Shown here piece after piece: positions 7,327 to 16,075 of a stretch of 64,000 bases of DNA (the first letter of the stretch is position 1; each line of letters starts with the position of its first letter). The position numbers and the translations under genes were made by a program. The notes below the pieces were generated by a model. That model saw nothing but the letters and a program-made list of their open reading frames with translations. It searched no databases and was not told the origin of the DNA. Source of the DNA: Prescottella equi (GTDB taxonomy: Bacteria; Actinomycetota; Actinomycetes; Mycobacteriales; Mycobacteriaceae); NCBI RefSeq assembly GCF_020171745.1, contig NZ_JAIVAH010000028.1, positions 62,001-126,000 of the forward strand, in the 5' to 3' direction.

Positions 7327-9666
7327 ATGAACCGTCATTCGATCCCGATCGTCCGGACCGATCCCCCGGTCTCCGCCGCGGTCGACTACCGCAACCAGAC
7401 GGAGCCGTTCAACCGGCCTCAGCCCGTGCGTCCGCCGGCGGGCGCGCCCAACGTGCTGCTGGTGATGCTCGACGACGTCGGCTTCGGCGCCCCGTCCGCG
7501 TTCGGCGGACCGTGCCGCACCCCCACCGCGGAACGACTGGCCGCCGACGGCGTCAAGTACACCCGCTTCCACACCACCGCGCTGTGCTCGCCGACCCGGG
7601 CCGCAACGCTCACCGGACGCAACCACCACAGCGTCGGATTCGGCGTCATCGCCGAACAGGCCACGGCAGCACCGGGCTACAACGGCACCCGGCCCGACTC
7701 CGCGGCCACGGTGGCCCGGATCCTGCAGGGCAACGGGTATGCGACAGGTGCGTTCGGCAAGATGCACCAGACGCCGACGTGGGAGATCAGCGAGGCCGGC
7801 CCGTTCGACCGCTGGCCCACCAGGGAAGGCTTCGACCGCTTCTACGGTTTCCTCGGCGCCGAGTCGGATCAGTTCGCTCCGGTGCTGTACCGCGATTTCA
7901 CCGTCGTCGATCCGCCGTGCACGCCCGAGGAGGGCTACCACATGTCGGAGGACCTGGTGGACCGCGCGATCGAGTGGATCGAGTCCGTCGGGACGATGGA
8001 TCCGGACAAGCCGTGGTTCTGCTACCTGCCGTTCGGCGCGTGCCATGCGCCGCTGCAGGTTCCGGACAGCTATCTCGACAAGTACCGCGGCGAGTTCGAC
8101 CACGGCTGGGACCGGCAGCGGGAGATCACGCTCGAACGTCAGAAGCAGCTGGGCGTGGTCGCACCGGAGACCGAACTGGCGCCGTGGTCCGGCGATCTGC
8201 CGCACTGGGACGAGCTGGACGACGACCAGAAGAAGGTCTCCGCCCGGCTGATGGAGCTGTACGCGGCGTTCCTCGAGCACACCGACGACCAGGTCGGCCG
8301 GCTCGTCGATCGACTGCAGGAACTGGGCGCGCTCGACAACACGCTCGTGCTCTACATGCTCGGTGACAACGGCGCCTCCGCCGAGGGCGGCATGGAGGGT
8401 TCGTTCAACTACCTCGCCGGGCTCAACGGCTACAAGCAGACCACCGCGGAGGTGCTCGAGCGCTTCGACGAGCTGGGTACCCCGACGAGCTACCCGCACT
8501 ACCCGGCGTCGTGGGCGCTGGCGCTCGACACGCCCTACCAGTGGGCCAAGCAGGCCGCGTCGCACTACGGCGGCACCCGCAACGGCCTGATCGCGCACTG
8601 GCCCAACGGAATCAGCGACGCCGGGCTCCGCCACCAGTGGCATCACTGCGTGGACATCACCCCGACGATCCTCGCGGCCGCCGGCGTTCCCGCGCCGGAC
8701 ACCGTCGACGGGGTGCCGCAGAAGCCGATGGAGGGTGTCGCGATGAACTACACGTTCACCGACGCGGAGGCCGCGGACCAGCACACCACGCAGTACTTCG
8801 AGATCTACGGCAACCGCGGCATCTACGATCACGGCTGGACGGCGGTAACCCTGCACCGCGCGCCGTGGTTGATGGCGACGTACGGGCTGAAACTGCCGAC
8901 GTTCGACGAGGATCGGTGGGAGTTGTACGACACGAGCGTCGACTGGTCGCAGGCCCGCGACCTCGCCGACGAGTTCCCCGAGAAGCTCGCGGAACTGAAG
9001 CAGAAGTTCCTCGTCGAGGCAGCTCGCTACCAGGTGCTGCCGCTCGACGACCGCACCGTGACCCGCAACGCCGCGCCCAAGGACCGGCCGCCACACCCGC
9101 TGCGCGGTCGAACGAGCATCACGCTGTACCCCCACATGAACGGGCTACCGGAGAAGGCGGCGCCACCGTTCTTCAACCGGTCCTACGTCATCACGGCGTC
9201 CCTCGAGACCGGTGGCGAGCCGTGCGAAGGTGTGCTGGCGAGCGTCGGCGGCAGCTTCGGTGGCCTCGCCCTGTACGTCGCCGACTCGAAGCCGGTGTTC
9301 TGCTACAACTTCAGCGGCGGCGGCACGACGTTCGTCCGGCCCGACGTCGAACTGACCGCGGACACCCGCGAAGTGCGCCTCGAATTCGATTACGACGGGG
9401 GCGGTATCGGACTGGGCGGAGTGGCGCGACTGTTCGTCGACGACGTCGAGGTGGGCAGCGGCCGCATCGAGCAGACGACCCGCGCGATCTTCAGCATGAA
9501 CGAGCAGCTCGACATCGGCGCCAACCGCGGCAGCCCGGTGTGCGACGACATCGTGGGCCGCTTCGCCTTCACCGGACGCCTGCACCACGTCCGCGTCGAC
9601 CTGCCGGGCGAGGGCCGGCCGGAGACCGCCACGGAGCGGCAGCGGGTGGCGCTGGCGACGCACTAG
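7327..9666 (+). CDS. Arylsulfatase (formylglycine-dependent, large type)
   Basis: A 779-residue type I sulfatase. The metal-binding DD (residues 49-50) in VMLDDVGFG is followed by the activating motif C87-S-P-T-R91 in TALCSPTRAATLTGR, where the cysteine is converted to formylglycine. The length, and the extra C-terminal beta-rich region after about residue 560 (with RLFVDDVEVGSGRI and the IGANRGSPV segment), match the long actinobacterial/pseudomonad arylsulfatases with a lectin-like tail. No signal peptide is visible, so a cytoplasmic location is likely. The ATG at 7327 has AGAGG upstream. It hydrolyses sulfate esters; with the TauD-type enzyme nearby it suggests sulfate-ester scavenging or detoxification. 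A strong terminator follows. Confidence 0.92.
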   Translation: MNRHSIPIVRTDPPVSAAVDYRNQTEPFNRPQPVRPPAGAPNVLLVMLDDVGFGAPSAFGGPCRTPTAERLAADGVKYTRFHTTALCSPTRAATLTGRNHHSVGFGVIAEQATAAPGYNGTRPDSAATVARILQGNGYATGAFGKMHQTPTWEISEAGPFDRWPTREGFDRFYGFLGAESDQFAPVLYRDFTVVDPPCTPEEGYHMSEDLVDRAIEWIESVGTMDPDKPWFCYLPFGACHAPLQVPDSYLDKYRGEFDHGWDRQREITLERQKQLGVVAPETELAPWSGDLPHWDELDDDQKKVSARLMELYAAFLEHTDDQVGRLVDRLQELGALDNTLVLYMLGDNGASAEGGMEGSFNYLAGLNGYKQTTAEVLERFDELGTPTSYPHYPASWALALDTPYQWAKQAASHYGGTRNGLIAHWPNGISDAGLRHQWHHCVDITPTILAAAGVPAPDTVDGVPQKPMEGVAMNYTFTDAEAADQHTTQYFEIYGNRGIYDHGWTAVTLHRAPWLMATYGLKLPTFDEDRWELYDTSVDWSQARDLADEFPEKLAELKQKFLVEAARYQVLPLDDRTVTRNAAPKDRPPHPLRGRTSITLYPHMNGLPEKAAPPFFNRSYVITASLETGGEPCEGVLASVGGSFGGLALYVADSKPVFCYNFSGGGTTFVRPDVELTADTREVRLEFDYDGGGIGLGGVARLFVDDVEVGSGRIEQTTRAIFSMNEQLDIGANRGSPVCDDIVGRFAFTGRLHHVRVDLPGEGRPETATERQRVALATH

Positions 9667-9678
9667 GCGCTCCGCGCC

Positions 9679-9720
9679 CGTGCGCCTTTTCGGTAGTTCC
9701 CGCTACCGGAAAGGCGCACG
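9679..9720 (+). terminator. Strong terminator after the arylsulfatase gene
   Basis: Two 18-base arms (9679-9696 and 9703-9720) pair with one G-U wobble around a 6-base loop, beginning 13 bases after the stop codon. Confidence 0.88.
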
Positions 9721-9842
9721 GCGCCGGGATGCTGTCACCCGTACGACCGATACCCGTCCCGGCTGTTGCGGCATAGGTTACAACCGTTTTCCCCGACTTC
9801 ACCGGGGGAGATTTCGACCGCTGCCCGACCGAGGAGGTTTCG

Positions 9843-11048
9843 ATGACCAACGACACCCCGAACCCAGTCAGTCCGACCTCCGACGATCCGTACCAGGGGA
9901 CAATCAACCGGACCCGACCCGCTCCGGTCCAGTCTCCGGTGGTCGTGGATCTCCAGCCGCCCGTCGCTCTCGGTGCACTGGCACTGCTGTCGTTGATCGC
10001 CACGATCGTCTCCGACAACCATCTGGGATGGTTCCTCACCGCGGTCGCCTTCGCTTACGGCGCATGGTTCGTCCGTCAGCGCGGAGTTCAGTGGCCGAAC
10101 GACGTCCAGTCGCTGCTCGCAGCTGTGAGATTGGGCCCGCGTCCGGGTACACGGCACTCGAGCGATCCCGACGCGACCGGAACACGATCAGAGGATCGTC
10201 CTTCACGATCCCTGATCCCTCTGCGGCCCTTGACGTTCCCCGAGCTGTTCACTTCGGCAGCGAAAGTCGTGGTCCGGAACTGGCCGTCGCTCATCGGAAT
10301 CCCGGTCCTCGTCTGTATCGGGTTCTTCGTCGTGCTCCTCATGGTGTTGGCGGCCGCCCTGGCGGCGGTCACAACGGTTCCATCCGAGGTAGTCGGCGGA
10401 TTCATGCTCTCCACGATCTCCAGTCCGGCAGCATTCCTGGCATCGATAGTCGCGACGGTGCTGGTGATAGCGCTCATCGGACTTCCTGCCGATGCACTCC
10501 TCATCGGTCTATCCGTCACCGCAACCGATCGAGCCGTCAGAGGCGAACCGGTACGACTGTCCGCACTCGTGTCCCACACAGCCCGCCGATTGTTCGCGAT
10601 CTGCCGCCTGACCGGCTTGTACTATCTCCTGTCCTTCGCACCGCCACTGCTGTTCTGGGTCATCGTGGTCGCGACAGGATTCGAGGGCGTCGCCGTGGCG
10701 GCAGTCGTGATGTTGCCGATCTACGTCGCTCTCTTCATCGCCGGCATCATGTTCAGCCTCGCGCCGGTTGTGATGATCGTGGAGGAACGTGGTGCGATCG
10801 ATTCCTTCCGACGTGCCGCGCAGCTCGCCCGGCCGGCCTTCGGGCGGCTGTTCGCCATCCACGCACTGTGGGTGGCCGGCATTCTCGGACTGTCCATTCC
10901 AGCCGGCATTCTCGGCATGCTCGGGCTTCCGTCCGTCTTCTACTTGATCCTGCTGGGAGGCCTGGTCGCCATGTTCCGGGCACTGCAGATGCTCATCTAC
11001 ATCGACCTGCGAATGCGCCAGGAGAACTACACGCCCGATCTGGGTTGA
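9843..11048 (+). CDS. Uncharacterised multi-pass membrane protein
   Basis: A 401-residue protein not assigned to a named family. An N-terminal hydrophilic segment is followed by a helical hairpin (about residues 38-80), a positively charged linker, and then about six membrane helices with conserved-looking glycines and prolines (e.g. VFYLILLGGLVAMFRALQMLIYIDLRMR near the end). The C-terminal half resembles YciC/GlpF-unrelated 'glycerophosphodiester phosphodiesterase membrane domain' proteins, but no catalytic site is present. An AGGAGG precedes the ATG. It is monocistronic: terminators flank both sides. Confidence 0.75.
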   Translation: MTNDTPNPVSPTSDDPYQGTINRTRPAPVQSPVVVDLQPPVALGALALLSLIATIVSDNHLGWFLTAVAFAYGAWFVRQRGVQWPNDVQSLLAAVRLGPRPGTRHSSDPDATGTRSEDRPSRSLIPLRPLTFPELFTSAAKVVVRNWPSLIGIPVLVCIGFFVVLLMVLAAALAAVTTVPSEVVGGFMLSTISSPAAFLASIVATVLVIALIGLPADALLIGLSVTATDRAVRGEPVRLSALVSHTARRLFAICRLTGLYYLLSFAPPLLFWVIVVATGFEGVAVAAVVMLPIYVALFIAGIMFSLAPVVMIVEERGAIDSFRRAAQLARPAFGRLFAIHALWVAGILGLSIPAGILGMLGLPSVFYLILLGGLVAMFRALQMLIYIDLRMRQENYTPDLG

Positions 11049-11067
11049 TCGAGATCGGGGGAAGGGA

Positions 11068-11124
11068 CGAACGGGAGTTCACGGCACGGGTTCACGAACG
11101 AACCGTGCCGTGAACTCCCGTTCG
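11068..11124 (+). terminator. Long perfect hairpin, terminator or dispersed repeat
   Basis: Two 22-base arms (11068-11089 and 11103-11124) are perfectly complementary around a 13-base loop, 20 bases after the membrane-protein stop. The loop itself contains a smaller GTTCnnnGAAC palindrome. It is longer than usual for a terminator. Confidence 0.8.
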
Positions 11125-11440
11125 GCGCTGCGGTGGCGAACGGCGAAGTTCCGAGAACGCCGTATTGAACCTTCATTCGATGAAGTCGACGATGCTATTG
11201 CAGACCTCCATCGGTGCAACTCGCGCAACTCGTACTTGAACTTTTCCAGACTTTGAACGATCATTCATTTCGGCATTGCCGCACCCGGAGCACTAGCCAT
11301 GGAACCCTCGATCGAGCAACACCGCACGGCAGAACAGGACCCTGACCACGCGGATTGCTAGCGCGATAGCGGGCGATCAAACATTTCAATACGCCTACGC
11401 CCACCCAGTGGGACGAAATCAGTTCAGCTTGGAGGAATTA
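11125..11440. other. Intergenic stretch with a possible gene relic
   Basis: There is no complete gene here. Base composition is noticeably less GC-rich than the neighbours. On the + strand, frame 1, bases 11125-11256 read as about 43 residues of protein-like sequence (RWRTAKFRERRIEPSFDEV, then DDAIADLHR) ending in TGA, with no start codon or RBS. This could be the tail of a decayed gene. The remainder should hold the promoter of the SDR at 11441; a GGAGGAA site lies at 11431-11437. Confidence 0.35.
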
Positions 11441-12238
11441 ATGAAGATGCAAGGGAAAGTTGTACTTGTTACCGGGGCTGCCCAGAGTCAAGGACGCAAT
11501 CACGCGGTGGCGATGGCAGCCGCGGGCGCAGACATCATTGCGATCGACATCTGCCGTCAGATCGATCTCGTCCCCTCCCCGATGGGAACCCCCGAGGGAC
11601 TGGCCGAGACCGCGCGCCTGGTCGAGGCGACGGGGCGGCGCGTGTATGCCGCCGAGGTCGACGTCCGGGACCGGGCCGCCCTCGAGCGGTGCATCGCGAA
11701 GGGCGTCGAGGAACTGGGGCGGCTCGACGTCGTCGTCGCCAACGCCGCGATCTGCACGGTACAGCGACACGAGGATGTGACCGACGAGATCTGGCGGACG
11801 ACACTCGACGTCAACCTCACCGGAGTGTGGAACACCTGCGCCGCGTCCATTCCGCACATGGAGGCGGCCGGCGGGAACATCGTCATCACCGGTTCGACGG
11901 CGAGCACGGTCGGGCTGCCGTTCTACACACCGTATGTGGCGGCCAAGCATGCACTCACCGGCCTGTGCCGTTCCCTGGCGCTCGAGCTGTCCGATCGGAA
12001 CATCCGGGTGAACATGATCAACCCCACCGGCGTCGACACGCCCCAGGGTCATTCGCAGGTGCTTCCCGCCCTCCTCGCGGAGCGGCCCGATCTCGCGCCC
12101 GTCTTCCTCAACTCGCTGCCGGTCGAGCGAATCGATGCGTCGGATGTCACCAACGCGTTGATGTACCTCGCGTCCGACGACGCACGGTACGTCACCGGCA
12201 TCGCGCTCCCGGTCGACGCCGGCTCGACCATTCGCTGA
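11441..12238 (+). CDS. Mycofactocin-type short-chain dehydrogenase
   Basis: A 265-residue SDR: nucleotide motif GAAQSQG (residues 12-18) followed by RNHAV, a DIC segment after beta-2 with the subfamily insert (RQIDLVPSPMGTPEG), NAA in place of NAG, and catalytic YVAAK. The motif 'GxxxxQGRxHA' and the insert place it with the mycofactocin-coupled SDRs, like the SDR at 2397-3233, with which it shares general architecture but only moderate similarity. GGAGGAA lies 4-10 bases before the ATG. Substrate unknown. It converges on an esterase gene, with a shared terminator between them. Confidence 0.87.
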   Translation: MKMQGKVVLVTGAAQSQGRNHAVAMAAAGADIIAIDICRQIDLVPSPMGTPEGLAETARLVEATGRRVYAAEVDVRDRAALERCIAKGVEELGRLDVVVANAAICTVQRHEDVTDEIWRTTLDVNLTGVWNTCAASIPHMEAAGGNIVITGSTASTVGLPFYTPYVAAKHALTGLCRSLALELSDRNIRVNMINPTGVDTPQGHSQVLPALLAERPDLAPVFLNSLPVERIDASDVTNALMYLASDDARYVTGIALPVDAGSTIR

Positions 12239-12244
12239 ATCCCC

Positions 12245-12278
12245 CGTCTGCCTGCCCTCCGACACGGGCAGGCAGACG
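12245..12278. terminator. Bidirectional terminator between convergent genes
   Basis: Two perfect 13-base arms (12245-12257 and 12266-12278) flank an 8-base loop between the SDR stop and the end of the convergent esterase gene. Confidence 0.85.
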
Positions 12279-12305
12279 ACGGGCGTCGCTACAGCTCGAC
12301 TGCGG

Positions 12306-13253
12306 CTAACCGACCTTCAGCACGTCGCGGATCATCTGCCACAGCTCGAGACGTGCCGGACCGGTGAGCGACAGCTTCGGAAAGGTGAGGAAGCCGTGGA
12401 ACAGACCGTCGAAGCGGTGCGCGACGACCGGCACCCCGTCACCTGCCAGACGTTCCGCGTAGGCTTCGCCGGCCGAGCACGGCGGATCGAGTTCGGCCGT
12501 CACGACGAGCGTCGGAGGCAGCCCCGCGAGCGTCGTGGCGCGGGTGGGGACCACGAACGGGCTCGTCCGGTCCTCGGGCGCGTACTGGTCCCAGTACCAG
12601 CGCATCGCGTCGGTGGTGTTGTAGTAGCCCACACCGTATTTCGTGTAGGACTCGGTCGTGAAGTCGTCGTCGATCACCGGATAGACGAGGATCTGCGCCG
12701 CAACCTGCGGAGCACCCCGATCCCGCGCGGCCAGCGCCACCGTGGCAGCCAGGTTTCCGCCCGCGCTGTCGCCGGCGAGAGCGATCCGGTTCGGGTCGCC
12801 TCGGTACTCGCCGACATTGTCCGCGGCCCACAGCAGGGCGGCGTAGACGTCCTCCATCGCGGCGGGCGCCTGGTGCTCCGGCGCCAGCCGGTAGTCGACC
12901 GACACGACCACGGAGTCGACCGCATCCGCCATCGAGCGACAGAACTCGTCATGGGAATCCAGGTCGCAGAAGACGAAACCGCCGCCGTGCGCGAAGACGA
13001 TCACGGGCAGCGGATCGTTCGACTCCGAATGCGGGACATACACGCGCAGCGCCAGATCCCCACCCGGGCCGTCGATCACGATGTCGCGGGCAATCGCCAT
13101 GTCCGGCTGGTGAGCGAGCGGTGCCCGACGAGAGGCGATCACCTCACGAAGCTCCGCCGCAGGGAACTTCGTGACGTCCGGAAATCCTGCCTCGAGAACA
13201 GCAAGCATCGACTCCACGTCCGGGTGCAAGTCAGCTCGGCGATCCACTGCCAC
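12306..13253 (-). CDS. Alpha/beta hydrolase, hormone-sensitive-lipase-type esterase
   Basis: A 315-residue esterase of the HSL/family IV group. The oxyanion-hole motif HGGG is at residues 89-92 and the nucleophile motif GDSAGG at 161-166 (Ser163); the acid lies in TAELDP and the catalytic His in DGLFHGF near the C-terminus. There is no signal peptide. The GTG at 13253 is preferred because a GAGAGGAA stretch lies upstream; GTG 13247 is an alternative. Such enzymes cleave short acyl esters and often occur beside Baeyer-Villiger or SDR genes; the actual ester is not known. Confidence 0.87.
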   Translation of the reverse strand: MAVDRRADLHPDVESMLAVLEAGFPDVTKFPAAELREVIASRRAPLAHQPDMAIARDIVIDGPGGDLALRVYVPHSESNDPLPVIVFAHGGGFVFCDLDSHDEFCRSMADAVDSVVVSVDYRLAPEHQAPAAMEDVYAALLWAADNVGEYRGDPNRIALAGDSAGGNLAATVALAARDRGAPQVAAQILVYPVIDDDFTTESYTKYGVGYYNTTDAMRWYWDQYAPEDRTSPFVVPTRATTLAGLPPTLVVTAELDPPCSAGEAYAERLAGDGVPVVAHRFDGLFHGFLTFPKLSLTGPARLELWQMIRDVLKVG

Positions 13254-13546
13254 GTCACAGTTCCTCTCTCGTACCGAATACGGTCCGACTCGGCGGCAGT
13301 CGCACAGGCCCCTGGCCCCGGCTGAACCGAGTCGTCGCGACGCCACCTTGCAGGAGGCCGTCGACTGCCGCAATACCGTCGTCCCAGCGTGCGGGAGGTT
13401 TTCCCGAGTGCACCGATCGGGGTACGCGGCCTCCGTCCATTCAGTGGGCAGACTGGATGACCTGCGGAACGGCGTTGGTAATACTGCGGGACAACGTATT
13501 TCGATTCACACCTATCCCAGCCGATAGTTCAGGAGGACAGCACACG

Positions 13547-14434
13547 ATGGCGAACAGACTGACCGGTAAAACGGCATTGGTGACGGGAAGCAGCCGGGGA
13601 ATCGGTCGCGCGGTCGCGCAGCGGCTCGCGGCGGAGGGAGCCACCGTCGTGGTGACCGCCAGATCCCGGCAGGCATCCGAGTCGATCCGCAACGGGCGGG
13701 CGTCGACCATTCCCGGAAGCCTCGACGAGACCGTCGAATTGATCGAGGCCGCCGGCGGGCACGCGATCGCGATCCCCGCCGACATCGACGACCCCCAGGA
13801 TCTGGATCGGCTCGTCGGCGAAGCCGTCGAGCACACGGGACGCCTCGACATCCTGGTCAACAATGCGGGCTTCGCCGACTACGCCCCGATCGAGCAGATG
13901 CCCGCGACCACCTTCGACCGCACGGTCAACCACTATCTCCGAGTCCCTTTCCTACTGTCGCAGATGGCAATTCCGCACATGCGCAAGCAGGGGCGCGGGT
14001 GGATCGTCAACATCGGATCGTCGACGGGGATGTCGCCCATCCGCCCGTTCCGGGAGTACAACAAGACCTCCGGCGACGTCGTGTATGCGTCGATGAAGGC
14101 GGCGCTGCATCGCTTCACGCAAGGCCTCGCCGCCGAGACCCTCGACGACGACATCGCGGTCAACGCCGTGGGGCCGTCCACCGCGATCATGACGCCCGGA
14201 GCCGCCGAGCTCCTTCCCGACGGCTACGAGACCGAACCGGTGGAGTATCTGGCGGAAACGGTTCTGGCGATGTGCCACCTGCCCGCCGCGGACCGAACCG
14301 GGCATGTCGCGTTCAGCCTCCACTACCCGTGGAGCACCGGGCTGCCGGTCATGACGCTGGACGGCGGGACGGAGTTGCCGCGGCGACAGCCCCCGGAGTG
14401 GGCGAACCCCAACATTCGGCCCGAAGGCCTCTGA
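13547..14434 (+). CDS. Short-chain dehydrogenase/reductase (classical)
   Basis: A 295-residue SDR with TGSSRGIGR at about residues 14-22, NNAG and the catalytic pair in VVYASMK. Unlike the two other SDRs in this part, it has the classical glycine-rich loop and lacks the mycofactocin-type QG motif, so free NAD(P)H is expected. AGGAGGA lies upstream of ATG 13547, which is chosen over a longer in-frame ATG at 13457. The C-terminus is long and proline-rich (LPRRQPPEWANP). It may act on acyl-CoA or steroid intermediates given the adjacent sterol block; this is inference. Confidence 0.85.
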   Translation: MANRLTGKTALVTGSSRGIGRAVAQRLAAEGATVVVTARSRQASESIRNGRASTIPGSLDETVELIEAAGGHAIAIPADIDDPQDLDRLVGEAVEHTGRLDILVNNAGFADYAPIEQMPATTFDRTVNHYLRVPFLLSQMAIPHMRKQGRGWIVNIGSSTGMSPIRPFREYNKTSGDVVYASMKAALHRFTQGLAAETLDDDIAVNAVGPSTAIMTPGAAELLPDGYETEPVEYLAETVLAMCHLPAADRTGHVAFSLHYPWSTGLPVMTLDGGTELPRRQPPEWANPNIRPEGL

Positions 14435-14441
14435 CGCAAAA

Positions 14442-14478
14442 CCTGGGAGCCCCGACCGGTTCGGTCGGGGCTCCCAGG
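14442..14478. terminator. Bidirectional terminator
   Basis: Two perfect 17-base arms (14442-14458 and 14462-14478) enclose a 3-base loop between the SDR and the convergent igr operon, and can serve both. Confidence 0.9.
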
Positions 14479-14497
14479 GATTCGACACTCGCGCGTA

Positions 14498-15667
14498 CTA
14501 CGCCGTCAGCACCAGTCCCGAAGTCGGAACACCGGTTCCGGCGGTGACGAGGACGTTCTCGACGTCCGGCACCTGGTTGACGGAGGTGCCGCGGATCTGG
14601 CGGACGCCCTCGGCGATGCCGTTCATGCCGTGGATGTACGCCTCACCGAGCTGCCCGCCGTGCGTGTTGATCGGTAGCCGGCCACCCAGCTCGATCGCGC
14701 CGTCGGCGATGAAGTCGCGGGCCTCACCGCGGCCGCAGAAGCCGAGTTCTTCCAGCTGCATCAGCACGTACGGCGTGAAGTGGTCGTAGAGCACCGCGGT
14801 CTGCATGTCCGACGGCCGCAGCCCCGACTGCTCCCACAGCTGATCGCCGACCAGCCCCATCTCGGGCAGACCCGTCAGGCCGTCGCGGTAGTAGCTGGTC
14901 ATGATGTACTGATCCGGCCCACTCCCCTGCGCCGCGGCCGCGATGATCGCCGGCCTGTTCGGCAGATCCTTGGCCCGCTCCGGCGAGGTGACGACGATCG
15001 CGATGCCGCCGTCGGTCTCCTGGCAGCAGTCCAGCAGGTGCAGCGGTTCGGCGATGAACCGCGAATTCTGGTGATCCTCGAGCGTGATCGGCTTGCCGTA
15101 GAAGAAGGCGTTGGGGTTCACCGCCGCATGCTTGCGGTCGGCGACCGCGACGCGGCCGAAATCCTCACTCGTGGCGCCGTACACGTGCATGTACCGCTGC
15201 GCGACCATCGCCACGAACGACGCCGGCGTCCCCAGCCCGTGCGGGTAGGAGAACGCGTTGTCCGTGCCCGACGAGTTCACCTGCTGCACCAGACCGGTGT
15301 TGACCTGACCGAAACGGGCACCCGAACGCTCGTTGAACGCGCGGTACGCCACCACGACGTCCGCGACACCGGTCGCCACAGCCATCGCGGCCTGCTGGAT
15401 GGTGGCGCACGCCGCACCGCCGCCGTAGTGGATCCGGCTGAAGAACTTCAGGTTCGGAATCCCCACCGAACGAGCCACGGCCGCTTCGGTGTTGGTGTCC
15501 ATCGTGAACGACGTCAGCCCGTCCACGTCGGACGGCTTCAGTCCCGCGTCGTCCAGTGCAGCCTGGACCGCCTCGGCGGCCAGACGCAGTTCGCTGCGGC
15601 CCGAGTCCTTGGAGAAGTCGGTGGCACCGATGCCGACGATCGCAGCCTTGCCGGACAGCCCGCTCAT
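14498..15667 (-). CDS. ltp2: Steroid side-chain aldolase subunit Ltp2 (thiolase-like)
   Basis: A 389-residue thiolase-fold lipid-transfer protein. It has the thiolase-like GKAAIVGIGATDFSK start and the C-terminal NTHGGQLGEAYIHGMNGI segment, but lacks an ordinary thiolase cysteine pair. The position at the end of a chsE1-chsE2-chsH2-chsH1 string matches Rv3540c. In that system Ltp2 complexes with the DUF35 part of ChsH2 and performs the retro-aldol cleavage releasing propionyl-CoA and androst-4-ene-3,17-dione type products. The ATG overlaps the chsH1 stop (ATGA), so translation is coupled. A terminator follows. Confidence 0.93.
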   Translation of the reverse strand: MSGLSGKAAIVGIGATDFSKDSGRSELRLAAEAVQAALDDAGLKPSDVDGLTSFTMDTNTEAAVARSVGIPNLKFFSRIHYGGGAACATIQQAAMAVATGVADVVVAYRAFNERSGARFGQVNTGLVQQVNSSGTDNAFSYPHGLGTPASFVAMVAQRYMHVYGATSEDFGRVAVADRKHAAVNPNAFFYGKPITLEDHQNSRFIAEPLHLLDCCQETDGGIAIVVTSPERAKDLPNRPAIIAAAAQGSGPDQYIMTSYYRDGLTGLPEMGLVGDQLWEQSGLRPSDMQTAVLYDHFTPYVLMQLEELGFCGRGEARDFIADGAIELGGRLPINTHGGQLGEAYIHGMNGIAEGVRQIRGTSVNQVPDVENVLVTAGTGVPTSGLVLTA

Positions 15668-16074
15668 GCGTCGTCTCCGTTCATGACGAGGGTTACCGTG
15701 GACGTGATGTGGTCGCCGAGGCTGTCCTTGCCGACCACCTTGACCGTGACCAGCCCGTCCTCCGCCGCGACGACCTCGCCGGACAGGTGCAACGTGTCGT
15801 ACGCGTACCACGGCACGCCCAGGCGCAGCTTGATCGACGTGAGCCGGGCTCGCGGCCCCGCCCAGTCGGTGACGAACCGCTGCACCAGACCGGTGTCGGT
15901 GAGGATATTGACGAAGATGTCCTTGGACCCGCGCTGCTGCGCCTTGTCCCGGTCGTGGTGCACGTCCTGGAAGTCCCTGGTGGCCAACGCCGTCGAGACG
16001 ATGAACGTGGGATCACCGTGGATCGAGAGGCCCGGCAGCTGGTCGCCGACGCTGATGTCGAGTGCGCTGGTCAT
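15664..16074 (-). CDS. chsH1: MaoC-like enoyl-CoA hydratase subunit ChsH1
   Basis: A 136-residue single hot-dog domain. It keeps the MaoC hydratase-2 motif region (ATRDFQDVHHDRDKA), in which the Asp/His pair is catalytic in the family. ChsH1 pairs with ChsH2 to hydrate the C22-C23 double bond of the 3-carbon steroid side chain. Synteny with Rv3541c supports the name. It overlaps ltp2 by four bases and lies one base from the chsH2 stop. Confidence 0.93.
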   Translation of the reverse strand: MTSALDISVGDQLPGLSIHGDPTFIVSTALATRDFQDVHHDRDKAQQRGSKDIFVNILTDTGLVQRFVTDWAGPRARLTSIKLRLGVPWYAYDTLHLSGEVVAAEDGLVTVKVVGKDSLGDHITSTVTLVMNGDDA

Positions 16075-16075
16075 C

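Noticed and set aside
7180-9135. A 651-codon open frame antisense to the arylsulfatase gene
   Set aside because: The sulfatase frame has intact catalytic motifs; the antisense frame is a compositional artefact.
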